Shown here in pieces: positions 51,820 to 60,888 of a DNA stretch of 64,000 bases. Location of the stretch: the NCBI GenBank assembly GCA_964596185.1, contig CAZQUE010000011.1, positions 26,440 through 90,439 on the forward strand, read 5' to 3'. Position 1 is the first letter of the stretch. Each line of letters begins with the position of its first letter. The DNA is from DYKG01 sp964596185 (GTDB lineage: Bacteria > Muiribacteriota > Ozemobacteria > Ozemobacterales > Ozemobacteraceae). The notes beneath the pieces are model-generated. The model saw only the letters and a program-made list of their open reading frames with translations, was not told the origin of the DNA and searched no databases. The translations under genes were made by a program, and so were the position numbers.

Positions 51820-53523
51820 ATGAAATTCATAACGACGGTTACGAGCCGATGGAATGCAGGCTGGGTCGCCTTTGGAGTCTGGCTGGGCAAAATTTTTACC
51901 AGAAAGATTTATCTCTATCTGGCGATTTTTTTTACCCTTTTCTCGATTATGGACGCAGCTTTTCTGCATTACACCGAAAAGATGCGATTGAGCGCGTTTG
52001 ATGCAATTCTTCATTATCGAATAGTCCAGCCGAAACCAGCCCCAGATATTGTAATTATCGACATAAACGAGGCAAGCCTGGCAAAAATGGGTCCTGAATT
52101 CGGTCGATGGCCATGGCCGAGACAGGTTTTTGGAGAGTTCGTCGAAAAGTTAAAGCAGCAGCAACCAAAAGCGATAGTCTTTGACATTCTTTTCAGCGAC
52201 GCTGATGTATACAACGAAGATAGCGACATTTATTTCAATGATGTTATAGCCCAGAGCGACAACACTTTTTTTCCAATGCTGCGTCTGCCAAGCTCAAATG
52301 ACAAATTGAGCAAGCTCAAGGCCTCGATGATTCCCGGAGCCAAAAAGGCCATCGAAGAAGCAGATAAAGACGCAACAGTGGCGATGGTCCTCCCCCATTT
52401 TCCAGCTGCAATTGAAAGTAAAAGACTCGGCATGCACAACATCATTCCTGATGAAGACGGTATTGCCAGACACTACCCTTTATATCTCGATGAATACGGC
52501 TGGAAACTGCCATCGCTGCCTGCCAGAATCGCCGAAGTTCTTAAATGGCCTGTTCCCAATGAAAAGGACATTCTCCTAAACTGGCGTGGCAAGCCATTTT
52601 GCTATCGTTATGAAAGCTTCGCCGAAGTTTTTTTCGACCTTACAAGCAAGAATAAAAGCCGACCAGCCAACGAATTCAAAGACAAGATTCTGATCATTGG
52701 CTCTACCGCTCCAAGTCTTTTTGATATAAAACCAACCCCGATGAGCCAGATCCACCAGGGTGTCGAAATCCTTGCAACCGCTATAGACAACCTGAAAAGC
52801 AGTGATTATCTGCGTTTTCCTGATGCTCGAGTGCCTTATATGCTACTGGCAATATTTATCGTCTGGGTTACAGCTATTGGTTTTTACCGAGCCATGAATC
52901 CAATATTGCTCGATCAATGGTTTGGATTGTCGCAGTTTTTTCTGGTTGCCGTTTCATATACGAGCATAAACCTTAGTAATGTTTACATTAATCTGACCGG
53001 ACCAATTTCAGTTGCTCTGGCATTCTACAGCATAGCCCGCACTTATGAGTCTCTGACCAGAAAATGCCTTGAACAAAGCATGGTAAGAGTCTCGATGGGC
53101 CTGAACGGCGAACGACAGGCGACACTGCTTCTCATACGTCTTGATACTCATGGAATAAGCGAAGCTGGCTGGGAGCGCCTTCGTGTTTCATTGCTGAATG
53201 CAGGCAAAGAAAAGAAAAGCATTGAATTAATCAGTATCGATCACAAAGGAATGTGGTCCCTGTTTGAAAAAACTTTCGCCGTGTGCTGGATCGCCCCAAT
53301 CGAAGACACCGAAGCAAAAGAAAGATTCAGTAAGGATGCAGACGAAATAATCGCTGTGCTGCCAGAAATGATGCTGAAAGTCTTACCGGAAACTAAAGGC
53401 ATTGCCACCTGGCATTATCATCATGGTAGAATCACATGCGGGGAAAACGCAGAAGAAAGCTGGCGATTGCTGCTGGCAGAAACGCTTCTGCACTGGCAAA
53501 TTTCAAGATCAGGAAAAGAATAA
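51820..53523 (+). CDS. CHASE2-domain membrane protein with unassigned output region
   Basis: A 567-residue sensor-like protein. After a first membrane helix (about 28-50) comes an extracytoplasmic CHASE2 domain (about 60-330), with the typical DIVIIDINEASLAKMG, RWPWPR and KAIVFDILFSDAD. Three membrane helices follow (about 340-415). CHASE2 proteins usually end in an adenylate cyclase, kinase or GGDEF domain. Here the 150-residue C-terminal part (TLLLIRLDTHGISEAGWERL, GIATWHYHHGRITCGENAE) keeps none of the metal-binding motifs of a cyclase, so the output is unknown. ATG 51820 has AAGG upstream. An SH3 protein and an M48 protease follow in the same operon. Confidence 0.8.
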   Translation: MKFITTVTSRWNAGWVAFGVWLGKIFTRKIYLYLAIFFTLFSIMDAAFLHYTEKMRLSAFDAILHYRIVQPKPAPDIVIIDINEASLAKMGPEFGRWPWPRQVFGEFVEKLKQQQPKAIVFDILFSDADVYNEDSDIYFNDVIAQSDNTFFPMLRLPSSNDKLSKLKASMIPGAKKAIEEADKDATVAMVLPHFPAAIESKRLGMHNIIPDEDGIARHYPLYLDEYGWKLPSLPARIAEVLKWPVPNEKDILLNWRGKPFCYRYESFAEVFFDLTSKNKSRPANEFKDKILIIGSTAPSLFDIKPTPMSQIHQGVEILATAIDNLKSSDYLRFPDARVPYMLLAIFIVWVTAIGFYRAMNPILLDQWFGLSQFFLVAVSYTSINLSNVYINLTGPISVALAFYSIARTYESLTRKCLEQSMVRVSMGLNGERQATLLLIRLDTHGISEAGWERLRVSLLNAGKEKKSIELISIDHKGMWSLFEKTFAVCWIAPIEDTEAKERFSKDADEIIAVLPEMMLKVLPETKGIATWHYHHGRITCGENAEESWRLLLAETLLHWQISRSGKE

Positions 53524-53524
53524 T

Positions 53525-54052
53525 ATGAACAAGATGCTCAGAACCTTATATGTGCTGTCAATACTGCTTTTAGGCTTCTCAATTCTTGCGGCCGAAAAAA
53601 AAGATTCAAACCTCAGGCCAGGAACCGCCCTAAAAAATGATTCAATTAGAGCTGAGCCTTTTACAGATGCCAGAGAAATCGCAATGATCGAAAAGGGCAA
53701 GCCGGTAATGATTCTGGATCGCAAAGGCGGATGGTATAAAATCAGTAGCGCGAAAGGAAAAGGCTGGGTGCGCATGTTGAGCATACGAACCAGCAAAGAT
53801 GCCAGTCGGCGAATTTCCCACAAAGGAATTCTTGAACTTGCCTCAGGCAGAACAGGAACTGGCACAGTAATTCTAACCACCGGCATCAGGGGTCTCGACG
53901 AAGAGTCTCTCCAGACCGCCAGATTCAACGCACAGCAGTTATCAAAACTTGAGTCGTTCATAGTCAACCGGATTCAGGCCCGGCAATTTGCAGCAGCCGG
54001 CAAGCTGCGCACAAGAACAATTCCCTACCTGAAAGAAGGTAAATCGAAATGA
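53525..54052 (+). CDS. Secreted SH3b-domain protein
   Basis: A 175-residue exported protein. A signal peptide (1-22, ILAAE) is followed by a bacterial SH3 domain (about 30-85, LRPGTALKNDSIRAEPF and GGWYKISSAKGKGWVRMLSI) and a C-terminal helical region with LASGRTGTGTVILTTGIRGLDEE. Bacterial SH3 domains bind peptidoglycan or proteins. Start ATG 53525 lies one base after the CHASE2 stop, with AGGAAA upstream. The stop overlaps the M48 gene start (ATGA), so the three are almost certainly one operon. SH3/M48 pairs are common in other bacteria. Confidence 0.85.
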   Translation: MNKMLRTLYVLSILLLGFSILAAEKKDSNLRPGTALKNDSIRAEPFTDAREIAMIEKGKPVMILDRKGGWYKISSAKGKGWVRMLSIRTSKDASRRISHKGILELASGRTGTGTVILTTGIRGLDEESLQTARFNAQQLSKLESFIVNRIQARQFAAAGKLRTRTIPYLKEGKSK

Positions 54053-54984
54053 AAAGATTGCTATTGTTGATTGCCGTAATAATTATGTCTGGCTCATTCA
54101 CCCCTTCTTTCGCGGCAGACATAGATAAATTGCTCAAGGATTTCATCAGGGAAAGGCTTCCTGATAAAGATCAGCTCATCGCTTCAACCACTTCAGAGCT
54201 CAGACAGAGGCTGATTAACAATTTGAAGCAAAAGTACCCGAATCACGACAAAGCCGTTGATACGGTTCTAAAAGAAGTTTCAATCGAAGAAGAAGTCGCT
54301 ATTGGTCGCCAGATTACCGGCAATCTGCTTGGTGCAGTTCCTCTGGTTGATGACCCGGAATTACAAAAATATGTGAATAAAGTTGGCAGGTGGGTTGCAG
54401 AACAAAGCGAGCGCCCAAATTTAAACTGGCATTTCGGCGTAATCGATTCTGATGATCTGAACGCATTTGCCGCGCCAGGTGGCTACATACTGGTTACAAG
54501 GGGTCTTTATGAATTGCTTGACAGCGAAGCTGAGCTTGCCGGAGTTCTCGCCCATGAAATAGGTCACGTAATCAGCAAACATCACTTGAGGGTTCTGCAA
54601 AAAAGCCAGATTGTCGATCTCGGCAAACAGATAATTTCTCAAAAGATAAGCAGCAACCAGATAGTTCAGAATCTTATCGGCAAAGGCGCTGAAATAGTAG
54701 CCCGCGCTCTCGACAAAAAAGCTGAGTTCGAAGCAGATCGTATAGCCGTAGTTTTGACCGCCCGGGCTGGTTATGATTCTCACGGACTGCCTGAAGTTCT
54801 TCATCTGATTGGACACTGTTCTGATGACGATGATCGGGTTGCGCTGCTGTTCAAAACCCACCCTCATCCTGATGCGCGACTTGAAAAACTTGATGCCGCA
54901 ATGGGAACCAGGTTCGATGCTGACTCTGGGCAAACCCTTGAAAAGCGTTTCTATAAGTTAAAACCCAGAACACCCAAAAAGTGA
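54049..54984 (+). CDS. Periplasmic M48-family metalloprotease
   Basis: A 311-residue zinc protease with a signal peptide (1-23, SFAAD). The active site VLAHEIGHVISKHH (His 169, Glu 170, His 173) is intact, with the third ligand Glu in KKAEFEADRIAV (about 225). FAAPGGYILVTRGLYEL is a family segment. It resembles BepA/YcaL/LoiP-type proteases that clear misfolded outer-membrane proteins, but has no TPR region. DFIRERLPDK near the N-terminus forms an extra helix. It is the last gene of the CHASE2/SH3/M48 operon. Confidence 0.92.
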   Translation: MKRLLLLIAVIIMSGSFTPSFAADIDKLLKDFIRERLPDKDQLIASTTSELRQRLINNLKQKYPNHDKAVDTVLKEVSIEEEVAIGRQITGNLLGAVPLVDDPELQKYVNKVGRWVAEQSERPNLNWHFGVIDSDDLNAFAAPGGYILVTRGLYELLDSEAELAGVLAHEIGHVISKHHLRVLQKSQIVDLGKQIISQKISSNQIVQNLIGKGAEIVARALDKKAEFEADRIAVVLTARAGYDSHGLPEVLHLIGHCSDDDDRVALLFKTHPHPDARLEKLDAAMGTRFDADSGQTLEKRFYKLKPRTPKK

Positions 54985-55046
54985 AGCGATTCCATAGCTT
55001 TCAAAAACTGCCTATTCTTCGCAGATTTCTTTAGCAGTAAAGATGG

Positions 55047-55077
55047 GGTCTGGGCATACGGTATCTGAACCCAGACC
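55047..55077. terminator. Hairpin between convergent genes
   Basis: GGTCTGGG (55047-55054) and CCCAGACC (55070-55077) form an eight-base perfect stem with a 15-base loop, between the stops of the M48 and Sel1 genes. No long T run follows on either strand, so it is a terminator only by position and shape. Confidence 0.45.
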
Positions 55078-55088
55078 AACCTCTTGAA

Positions 55089-56060
55089 TCAAGCTTTTCC
55101 GGAAAGCGTTTTCATCTGGTTACAGTTTTTGGTGATCTGTCTTTGCAGATCGCGAGCCAGTAGCTGCGCCATTTCAATTTGCTGCAGGGTCATGCTTTCA
55201 GCCAGGTCGTCTCGACACCTGACCGCTGAAATTTCGCCGATGGCAAAACCTTTAGCAGCAGCAAGATTGAACCAGGCGTGGGCCTGAATTGCGTCCTGGC
55301 TGACGCCAAGTCCTTTTGCAAAAAAACTGCCAAGCAGCAGTTGCGAGTTTAAATCACCGTATTCAGCCGCATTTTTATAAAATTTTGCTGCAGTTCGGTA
55401 ATCCTGTTCAACCCCGTCACCTTTGGCGTAAAGTTTTCCCAAAAGCTGCCAGGCTTCAACGCAACCCTTCTCTGCTGCCAACTGCAGCAATCTTGCCGCT
55501 TCAACGCTATTTTTCTCGATTCCTACACCGTTGATAAGCATTTTGGCATAATGTAGCTGCGCTGCCAGATTTCCCTGAGCGGCAGCCTGTCGATAGCGCA
55601 TAGCAGCTTCCTGAAGGTCTGCCTCGACACCATTCCCCTTTTCAAGTATCTGGGCCAAAGCGAACTGCGCCTTTTCTTCACCATTGTCAGCCGCCATGCG
55701 ATACCATTCGACCGCTTCCTTAAGATTTTTTTCAATGCCTTTGCCATGAAAACAGGCATTTGCCATCTTGAGCTGAGCGTTGGCGTTTCCATGCAAAGCT
55801 GCCCGGCGAAACCAGGTAAATGCCTCGCGATAATCCTGAATGACTCCCTCGCCAGCGTAATACATCTGACCGATGTTGAACTGCGCAACGACATCGCCCT
55901 GATCTGCCGCCCTTCGATACCATTTCAGCGCTGACTCAAAATCCTGTTTGCCGCCACCGATGCCCTTTGCGTAGATCGCGCCAAGCAAAGTCTGCGCAAG
56001 AGCGTCGCCTGATTCAGCCAGTTCCTGGAGTTTTTCAACTTCTACAGCATTACTGCCCAT
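55089..56060 (-). CDS. Sel1-repeat protein
   Basis: A 323-residue cytoplasmic protein (no signal peptide) made of about seven Sel1-like repeats of 36 residues (about 15-275). Examples of the repeat are AQFNIGQMYYAGEGVIQDYREAFTWF and AQLKMANACFHGKGIEKNLKEAVEWY, each cut short here for clarity; A.fnlG.mY..G.Gv..d...A..Wy is the consensus. A C-terminal helix (SMTLQQIEMAQLLARDLQRQI) follows. Sel1 proteins are adaptors for protein complexes. GAGGAAC precedes the start. It is transcribed alone and convergent with the M48 operon. Partner unknown. Confidence 0.9.
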   Translation of the reverse strand: MGSNAVEVEKLQELAESGDALAQTLLGAIYAKGIGGGKQDFESALKWYRRAADQGDVVAQFNIGQMYYAGEGVIQDYREAFTWFRRAALHGNANAQLKMANACFHGKGIEKNLKEAVEWYRMAADNGEEKAQFALAQILEKGNGVEADLQEAAMRYRQAAAQGNLAAQLHYAKMLINGVGIEKNSVEAARLLQLAAEKGCVEAWQLLGKLYAKGDGVEQDYRTAAKFYKNAAEYGDLNSQLLLGSFFAKGLGVSQDAIQAHAWFNLAAAKGFAIGEISAVRCRDDLAESMTLQQIEMAQLLARDLQRQITKNCNQMKTLSGKA

Positions 56061-56198
56061 ACAAAGTTCCTCTCTAAATTCCTTTTCTTAAGTTTAGCAT
56101 ATCCAGAAAAATTCGTCAGCGAGGTTTAAAAATTTACAGGTTTGCGCTATTCTAAGAGATTGGCATCATTTATTGCATTTTCTGGAGTTCACCGACAC

Positions 56199-56894
56199 AT
56201 GCCTCTCAAAGAAGCCGTCATACCAATTAAATTGGCCTTCAAGGCCAACATCAAACCAGGCATCATTCTCTGGCTATTCATGCTGATCTTTTTTGCGGCA
56301 TATCTGATGAACCCTGCGTTCAATGCCGGACTTGGCCGGGTTTCAGCTATTAAAATTTCTGTCGGCTACCCTTTCTCCTTCGCGGTTTATGTGCTGTCGG
56401 CAGCATTGTTGCCAGAAATTCTCATGATTATTTTTTTTCAGAAAGGTCGAATTGCGGTCAAAAACCTATACAATTTTGCTTTTGTTGGCCTTCTCTTTGG
56501 CATGATCGGAATATTGACCGATATTTTTTACAGCTATCAGGCCTTGTGGTTTGGCGAAGCTGGCGGGCTAAAGAGTCTTGTGCTAAAAGCTCTGGTTGAC
56601 CAGGGACTATACAGCCCGGTGGCTAATTTTCTTCTGGTTTCGATCTTCTTTCTACGCGAAAACGGCCTGAAAAAAGAAGCTGTCGCCAGCATTTTGACCC
56701 TGCAATTCTTGCTTGCAAAAGTCCTGCCGGTGGTAGTTGCAGGCTGGTGTGTCTGGATACCAGGAGTCATCCTGGTTTATTCAATGCCTACAGCTCTGCA
56801 GTTGCCGGTAGCTTCACTGATTCTATGTTTCTGGGTTTTAATTTTCACTTTCGTTGCGGGTTCCAAGGCTGATCCCACGCCAGCCGAAGCTTAA
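56199..56894 (+). CDS. Mpv17/PMP22-like integral membrane protein
   Basis: A 231-residue protein with about six hydrophobic segments. The middle and C-terminal parts resemble the mostly eukaryotic Mpv17/PMP22 family: VLKALVDQGLYSPVANFLLV corresponds to the K-x-x-x-DQ-x-x-x-x-P segment. WCVWIPGVILVYSMP corresponds to the W-x-x-WP-x-x-Q-x-x-NF-x-x-VP segment, though the exact residues diverge. The start at ATG 56199 has GGAG upstream; a TTG at 56142 is also in frame. It is transcribed alone. The match is by eye and moderate, so an unrelated membrane protein remains possible. Confidence 0.55.
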   Translation: MPLKEAVIPIKLAFKANIKPGIILWLFMLIFFAAYLMNPAFNAGLGRVSAIKISVGYPFSFAVYVLSAALLPEILMIIFFQKGRIAVKNLYNFAFVGLLFGMIGILTDIFYSYQALWFGEAGGLKSLVLKALVDQGLYSPVANFLLVSIFFLRENGLKKEAVASILTLQFLLAKVLPVVVAGWCVWIPGVILVYSMPTALQLPVASLILCFWVLIFTFVAGSKADPTPAEA

Positions 56895-57057
56895 AAAACA
56901 TCATTTCCATTCAGCCATTTTTTGTCGCCTTATTGATTTGCTGCACTGATTCAATAAAGTTGCCCAACAGCAAAGTTACTTCTGAGCAGCATTTTGTTAT
57001 GTTTTGATTGCCTTCTGCCAAAAATTTCTGACCATAAAAAATAAAAAAATTGCCCCC

Positions 57058-57086
57058 TTGTACCTTGCAAAGGCTTGTGCTATTCT
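57058..57086 (+). promoter_or_regulatory. Possible promoter of the xerC-hslVU-flagellar operon
   Basis: TTGTAC (57058-57063), 17 bases, TATTCT (57081-57086) with an extended -10 TG one base upstream. The start would fall about 30 bases before the xerC TTG codon. Confidence 0.4.
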
Positions 57087-57125
57087 GTGCAGGTCCCAAA
57101 GCCAACCCCTCATGGAGAGCCACTT

Positions 57126-58043
57126 TTGCTTATCGCCGAAATAATTGAGCAATTCGTCGCTTATCTCGCGAAAGAGAGAAATCTCTCTGAACAGACGGTC
57201 AGAGCGTATAAAGCCGACCTTGATAATTTCTGCGGCTGGCTCGATGAAAAACTAGGCATTACCGAAGCGAATGGCTTCGCCGAGCTTACTCTGCAACAAA
57301 TCAGGGCTTACTGGGCCTTCAGACGAAGCAACGGACTTTCTCAGGCAAGCATGCGCCGCGGCCAGTCGGCTCTTCGCACACTAATAAAGTTTGCCAGGCG
57401 CCGGTCACTGATCGAACGTGATCCGGCTAAAGGCATGGATTCTCCTCGCAGACAACGGCCACTTCCAAAAGCGCTATCCTACGAAGACGTCAATATGATG
57501 ATGAACGTGCCGCCCGCCGACACATTCCTTGGCAAAAGAGATCGGGCCATTCTAGAATTGCTTTACGGTAGTGGTCTACGCATCTCAGAATTGACAGATC
57601 TAACCATCAGCCAGATCGATTTTGCAAACCAGCAGGCTAGAGTTTGCGGCAAAGGCAACAAAGAACGTATCGTGCCACTGACTCCTGCTTCATGCAAGGC
57701 TTTGTTAACTTATCTCGACAGCCGCAAAGCCCGATTTTCCGGAGTAGAAAACGAACAAAACGTTTTTCTCAACCGCTTCGGCAAAGCGATTACCCCTCGA
57801 AGCGTAGCCCGCATGATCGACAAATATTCCCGAGAACTGGCAATCATGATGAATGTAACTCCGCATCAGTTCCGGCATAGTTTTGCTACACATTTGCTCA
57901 ACAACGGCGCTGACATCAGAGCTGTCCAGGAAATGCTTGGTCACGAAAGTCTTGCGACCACCCAGATTTATACCCGCATCAGCAAAGAAAAACTGCTGAG
58001 CACCTACAAGAATACCCATCCGAGAGCCGGAGGTAAAATATGA
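57126..58043 (+). CDS. xerC: Tyrosine recombinase XerC/XerD-like
   Basis: Resolves chromosome dimers at dif with its partner recombinase; 305 residues from the TTG at 57126. This start has GGAGAG six bases upstream and gives the standard N-terminus. Core-binding domain (about 1-90) and catalytic domain (about 105-300). Active residues: Arg in GSGLRISEL, Lys in GKGNKERIVPL, His/Arg in HQFRHSFATHL, His in LGHESL, Tyr in TQIYTRI. It overlaps hslV by four bases. The context xerC-hslV-hslU-flgB equals the codV-clpQ-clpY part of the Bacillus operon. No partner recombinase is in the window. Confidence 0.93.
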   Translation: MLIAEIIEQFVAYLAKERNLSEQTVRAYKADLDNFCGWLDEKLGITEANGFAELTLQQIRAYWAFRRSNGLSQASMRRGQSALRTLIKFARRRSLIERDPAKGMDSPRRQRPLPKALSYEDVNMMMNVPPADTFLGKRDRAILELLYGSGLRISELTDLTISQIDFANQQARVCGKGNKERIVPLTPASCKALLTYLDSRKARFSGVENEQNVFLNRFGKAITPRSVARMIDKYSRELAIMMNVTPHQFRHSFATHLLNNGADIRAVQEMLGHESLATTQIYTRISKEKLLSTYKNTHPRAGGKI

Positions 58044-58573
58044 GTTTTAAAGGAACAACGATAATTGCCGTTCAAAAAGACGGCACCCTGGCCTTTGCCG
58101 GTGACGGTCAGGTCACTTTTGGCGACCAGGTAATCAAGGCCAAAGCCAAAAAAATCAGACATTTTGCAAACTTCAAAATTATCGGGGGATTTGCCGGCCA
58201 TACCGCCGATGCCTTCACCCTTTTCGAACGTTTTGAAAGCAAACTCGAAGCATCTTCAGGTAATCTTACCAAGGCAGCAGTGGAGCTGGCCAAAGATTGG
58301 CGCATGGACAAAGCATTGCGGCGACTAGAGGCCATGCTTCTGGTGGGCAACACCGAAAAAATGCTGATGATTTCAGGTCAGGGCGATGTCATGGAACCGG
58401 ATTCCCAGGTAATGGCTATCGGTTCAGGAGCATCAGTAGCCATTGCCGCTGCCAAAGCCATGCTGCGCCACACCAATCTGAACGCTGAAGAAATTGCCAA
58501 CGAAGCGATGAAGATTGCCGCCGAGCAATGCATCTACACAAATGACCAGATCACAGTCGAGACTTTACCATGA
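58040..58573 (+). CDS. hslV: ATP-dependent protease subunit HslV (ClpQ)
   Basis: Proteolytic subunit of the HslVU protease. The 177-residue precursor begins MSFKG-TTIIAVQKDG; removal of the short propeptide exposes the N-terminal Thr nucleophile. GDGQVTFGDQVIKAKAKKIR and VMEPDSQVMAIGSGASVAIAAA are typical. Its length is normal. It overlaps xerC and hslU by four bases each (ATGA), so three-gene coupled translation is likely. Confidence 0.96.
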   Translation: MSFKGTTIIAVQKDGTLAFAGDGQVTFGDQVIKAKAKKIRHFANFKIIGGFAGHTADAFTLFERFESKLEASSGNLTKAAVELAKDWRMDKALRRLEAMLLVGNTEKMLMISGQGDVMEPDSQVMAIGSGASVAIAAAKAMLRHTNLNAEEIANEAMKIAAEQCIYTNDQITVETLP

Positions 58574-59988
58574 GCGAATCGGCATTGAATCGACCAGAAT
58601 TGACACCGCAGGAAATTGTGGCTGCTCTAAACCGCTATGTGGTTGGTCAGCAAAAAGCCAAACGCGCCGTTGCTATTGCCTTGCGCAACCGCTATCGCCG
58701 CCGCCAGCTCACCGATGAGCTGCGCGAGGATATTCGTCCAAAAAACCTTTTGCTGATTGGTCCTACCGGGGTTGGCAAGACTGAAATTGCCCGCAGACTT
58801 TCAACCATTGCCAATGTTCCCTTTATAAAAGTTGAAGCGACCAAGTTTACCGAAGTCGGCTACGTTGGACGCGATGTCGATTCGATGGTACGAGATCTCG
58901 TTGAAGTTAGTCTGGGCCTTGTCCGTTCACAAAAAATGAGCCAGTTTGAAGGCAAAGCTCGTGAAAAAGCAGAGAAAAGAGTGCTTGATTACCTTATTCC
59001 AGAAGAAAGACGATATCACCCATTAAGTGGTTTCGAAAAAGACTCAGATGAAAGTAGAAATGTGTCGATACATAGTGAAGAGACCAATTCTACGCCATCG
59101 ACGCGAGAAAAGTTTCTGGAAATGCTCAGGACGGGCAAATTAAATGAAAGGGAGGTAGAAATCGAAGTGACCGAAACCAGCACACCGGTTGTCGAAGTGA
59201 TATCCTCCCAATCCGGCTTTGAGGAAATGGGCTTCAACCTTGGCAATTTGCAGAATATGCTCGGCAATATGTTTCCCAGCCGACACAAACGCAAAAAGGT
59301 CAAAGTTAAAGACGCCCTCGAAATCCTTTTCCAGGAAGAAATCGCAGGAATGATGGACCAGGAAGATCTGCAGAAAGAAGCGATCGATCTTGCCCAGGAA
59401 AATGGCATTATTTTCCTCGATGAAATCGACAAAATCGCTTCGGCTTATGTTGGCAAGTCTGGCCCCGACGTATCGAGGGAAGGAGTGCAGCGCGACCTGC
59501 TGCCCCTCGTTGAAGGCACAACCGTAATGACAAAATACGGCATGGTCAAAACCGATCATATCATGTTCTTTGCCGCTGGTGCCTTCAATGTCAGCAAACC
59601 ATCCGATCTCATCCCTGAACTTCAGGGGCGTTTTCCGGTGCGAGTCGAGTTCGAAAAACTGGGTGAAGCTGATTTTGAAAAAATTCTGACCGAACCCCAG
59701 AATGCGCTGACCAGACAGTATCAGGCACTGCTCAAAGTCGACAACGTTGATGTCGAATTCACCGCCGGTGCCGTGGCCAAAATTGCCAGATACGCTGCCG
59801 AAGCCAACGACTCCCAGGAAAACATCGGAGCCCGCCGTCTGCACACCATCATGGAACATCTTATGGACGAAATCGCTTACGAAGCTCCGGCAAACTTCTC
59901 CGGCAGCTATATCATCAGTGAAGAAACCGTAGAGAAAGCAATTGGTCCTCTGATGAAAGATCGCGATCTGGCGCGGTTTATCCTTTAA
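58570..59988 (+). CDS. hslU: ATP-dependent unfoldase HslU (ClpY)
   Basis: AAA+ unfoldase that feeds substrates to HslV. The 472 residues hold the N-domain (ELTPQEIVAALNRYVVGQQ), Walker A GPTGVGKT (64-71), the pore loop GYVGRDVDSM, the inserted I domain (about 110-245), Walker B IIFLDEIDKIA, sensor regions, and the C-terminus RDLARFIL that docks into HslV. The length is slightly above E. coli HslU (443). All ATPase motifs are intact. Confidence 0.97.
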   Translation: MSESALNRPELTPQEIVAALNRYVVGQQKAKRAVAIALRNRYRRRQLTDELREDIRPKNLLLIGPTGVGKTEIARRLSTIANVPFIKVEATKFTEVGYVGRDVDSMVRDLVEVSLGLVRSQKMSQFEGKAREKAEKRVLDYLIPEERRYHPLSGFEKDSDESRNVSIHSEETNSTPSTREKFLEMLRTGKLNEREVEIEVTETSTPVVEVISSQSGFEEMGFNLGNLQNMLGNMFPSRHKRKKVKVKDALEILFQEEIAGMMDQEDLQKEAIDLAQENGIIFLDEIDKIASAYVGKSGPDVSREGVQRDLLPLVEGTTVMTKYGMVKTDHIMFFAAGAFNVSKPSDLIPELQGRFPVRVEFEKLGEADFEKILTEPQNALTRQYQALLKVDNVDVEFTAGAVAKIARYAAEANDSQENIGARRLHTIMEHLMDEIAYEAPANFSGSYIISEETVEKAIGPLMKDRDLARFIL

Positions 59989-60016
59989 GGCACAAGGCAT
60001 ACACGGAGGCAAGCAA

Positions 60017-60439
60017 ATGTTTGAAAGATTAACCGGAACATCGACGTTAAATCTACTGGGCAAGGGACTCGAAGTATCTTCGCTTCGGCACAAGATTATT
60101 TCGAATAACATCGCCAACGTCAACACCCCGAAATTCAAAAGACAGATTGTAACCTTCGAAGACCAGATGGCCAAAGTATTCGATGGCAAGATCGACATTG
60201 TCGGTCGCCGCGAAGACGATCGCCATATTCCAATCGGCGAGATCAGCTATATGGAAGTCGACCCGGTAACCCAAACCGACCGCATTCACGTTATGCGTAA
60301 CGACAAGAACAACGTCGATATCGATGTCGAAATGAGCGACCTGGCCAAGAACACCATGAAATACCAGATAATGGCAACCCGGCTTGCCGGCATGTTTTCA
60401 CAGCTTAACGACGTCATCACCAGAGGAGGTAGAGCCTGA
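60017..60439 (+). CDS. flgB: Flagellar basal-body rod protein FlgB
   Basis: Proximal rod subunit of the flagellum, 140 residues. The conserved N-terminal rod motif SNNIANVNTPKFKRQIVTFED is present (about 32-52), as is the C-terminal helix MKYQIMATRLAGMFSQLNDVI. GGAGG precedes the ATG. First of the flagellar genes, 28 bases after hslU, so probably read through from the protease genes. The stop shares one base with flgC. Confidence 0.95.
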   Translation: MFERLTGTSTLNLLGKGLEVSSLRHKIISNNIANVNTPKFKRQIVTFEDQMAKVFDGKIDIVGRREDDRHIPIGEISYMEVDPVTQTDRIHVMRNDKNNVDIDVEMSDLAKNTMKYQIMATRLAGMFSQLNDVITRGGRA

Positions 60440-60879
60440 TGGGCATGTTCAGAGCGATTGACACTTCCGCTTCCGGCCTGACCGCAGAACGCCTGCGCAT
60501 GGATGTTATTTCCAACAACATCGCCAACGTCAACACCACGCGCACCGAAAACGGCGACCCCTTTCGCCGGAAACTGGTTATCTTTCAAGCGCGCAATCCG
60601 CGCGGCAGCCTGCCGTTCATGGATCGCCTGCAGCCACAACTGCCTGGCAAAGGCGTTCGCGTGCAGTCAATCATGGATGATATGGCTCCATTCAAAATGG
60701 AATACGACCCAAACCATCCTGATGCCGACAGCGAAGGCTATGTGCGCCGTCCCAACATCAACATCGTGCACGAAATGGTGGACATGATTACCGCAACCCG
60801 TGCCTACGAAGCCAATGTAACCAGCATTAACTCAGCGAAAGATATGATTAATGCCGCATTGAATATAGGAAGCAAATAA
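60439..60879 (+). CDS. flgC: Flagellar basal-body rod protein FlgC
   Basis: Proximal rod subunit, 146 residues. It shows the rod-family N-terminus (SGLTAERLRMDVISNNIANVNTTR) and the C-terminal helix VDMITATRAYEANVTSINSAKDM. The central PNHPDADSEGYVRRPN segment is characteristic of FlgC. It overlaps flgB by one base (TGATG) and is followed by fliE after nine bases. Complete and of normal length. Confidence 0.96.
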   Translation: MGMFRAIDTSASGLTAERLRMDVISNNIANVNTTRTENGDPFRRKLVIFQARNPRGSLPFMDRLQPQLPGKGVRVQSIMDDMAPFKMEYDPNHPDADSEGYVRRPNINIVHEMVDMITATRAYEANVTSINSAKDMINAALNIGSK

Positions 60880-60888
60880 GGATAAGTC

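Noticed and set aside
59140..60198. Open minus-strand frame of 352 codons opposite hslU and flgB.
   Set aside because: It lies wholly opposite strongly conserved genes in coupled overlap, has no ribosome site or recognisable domain, and its composition is that expected from the antisense of those codons.
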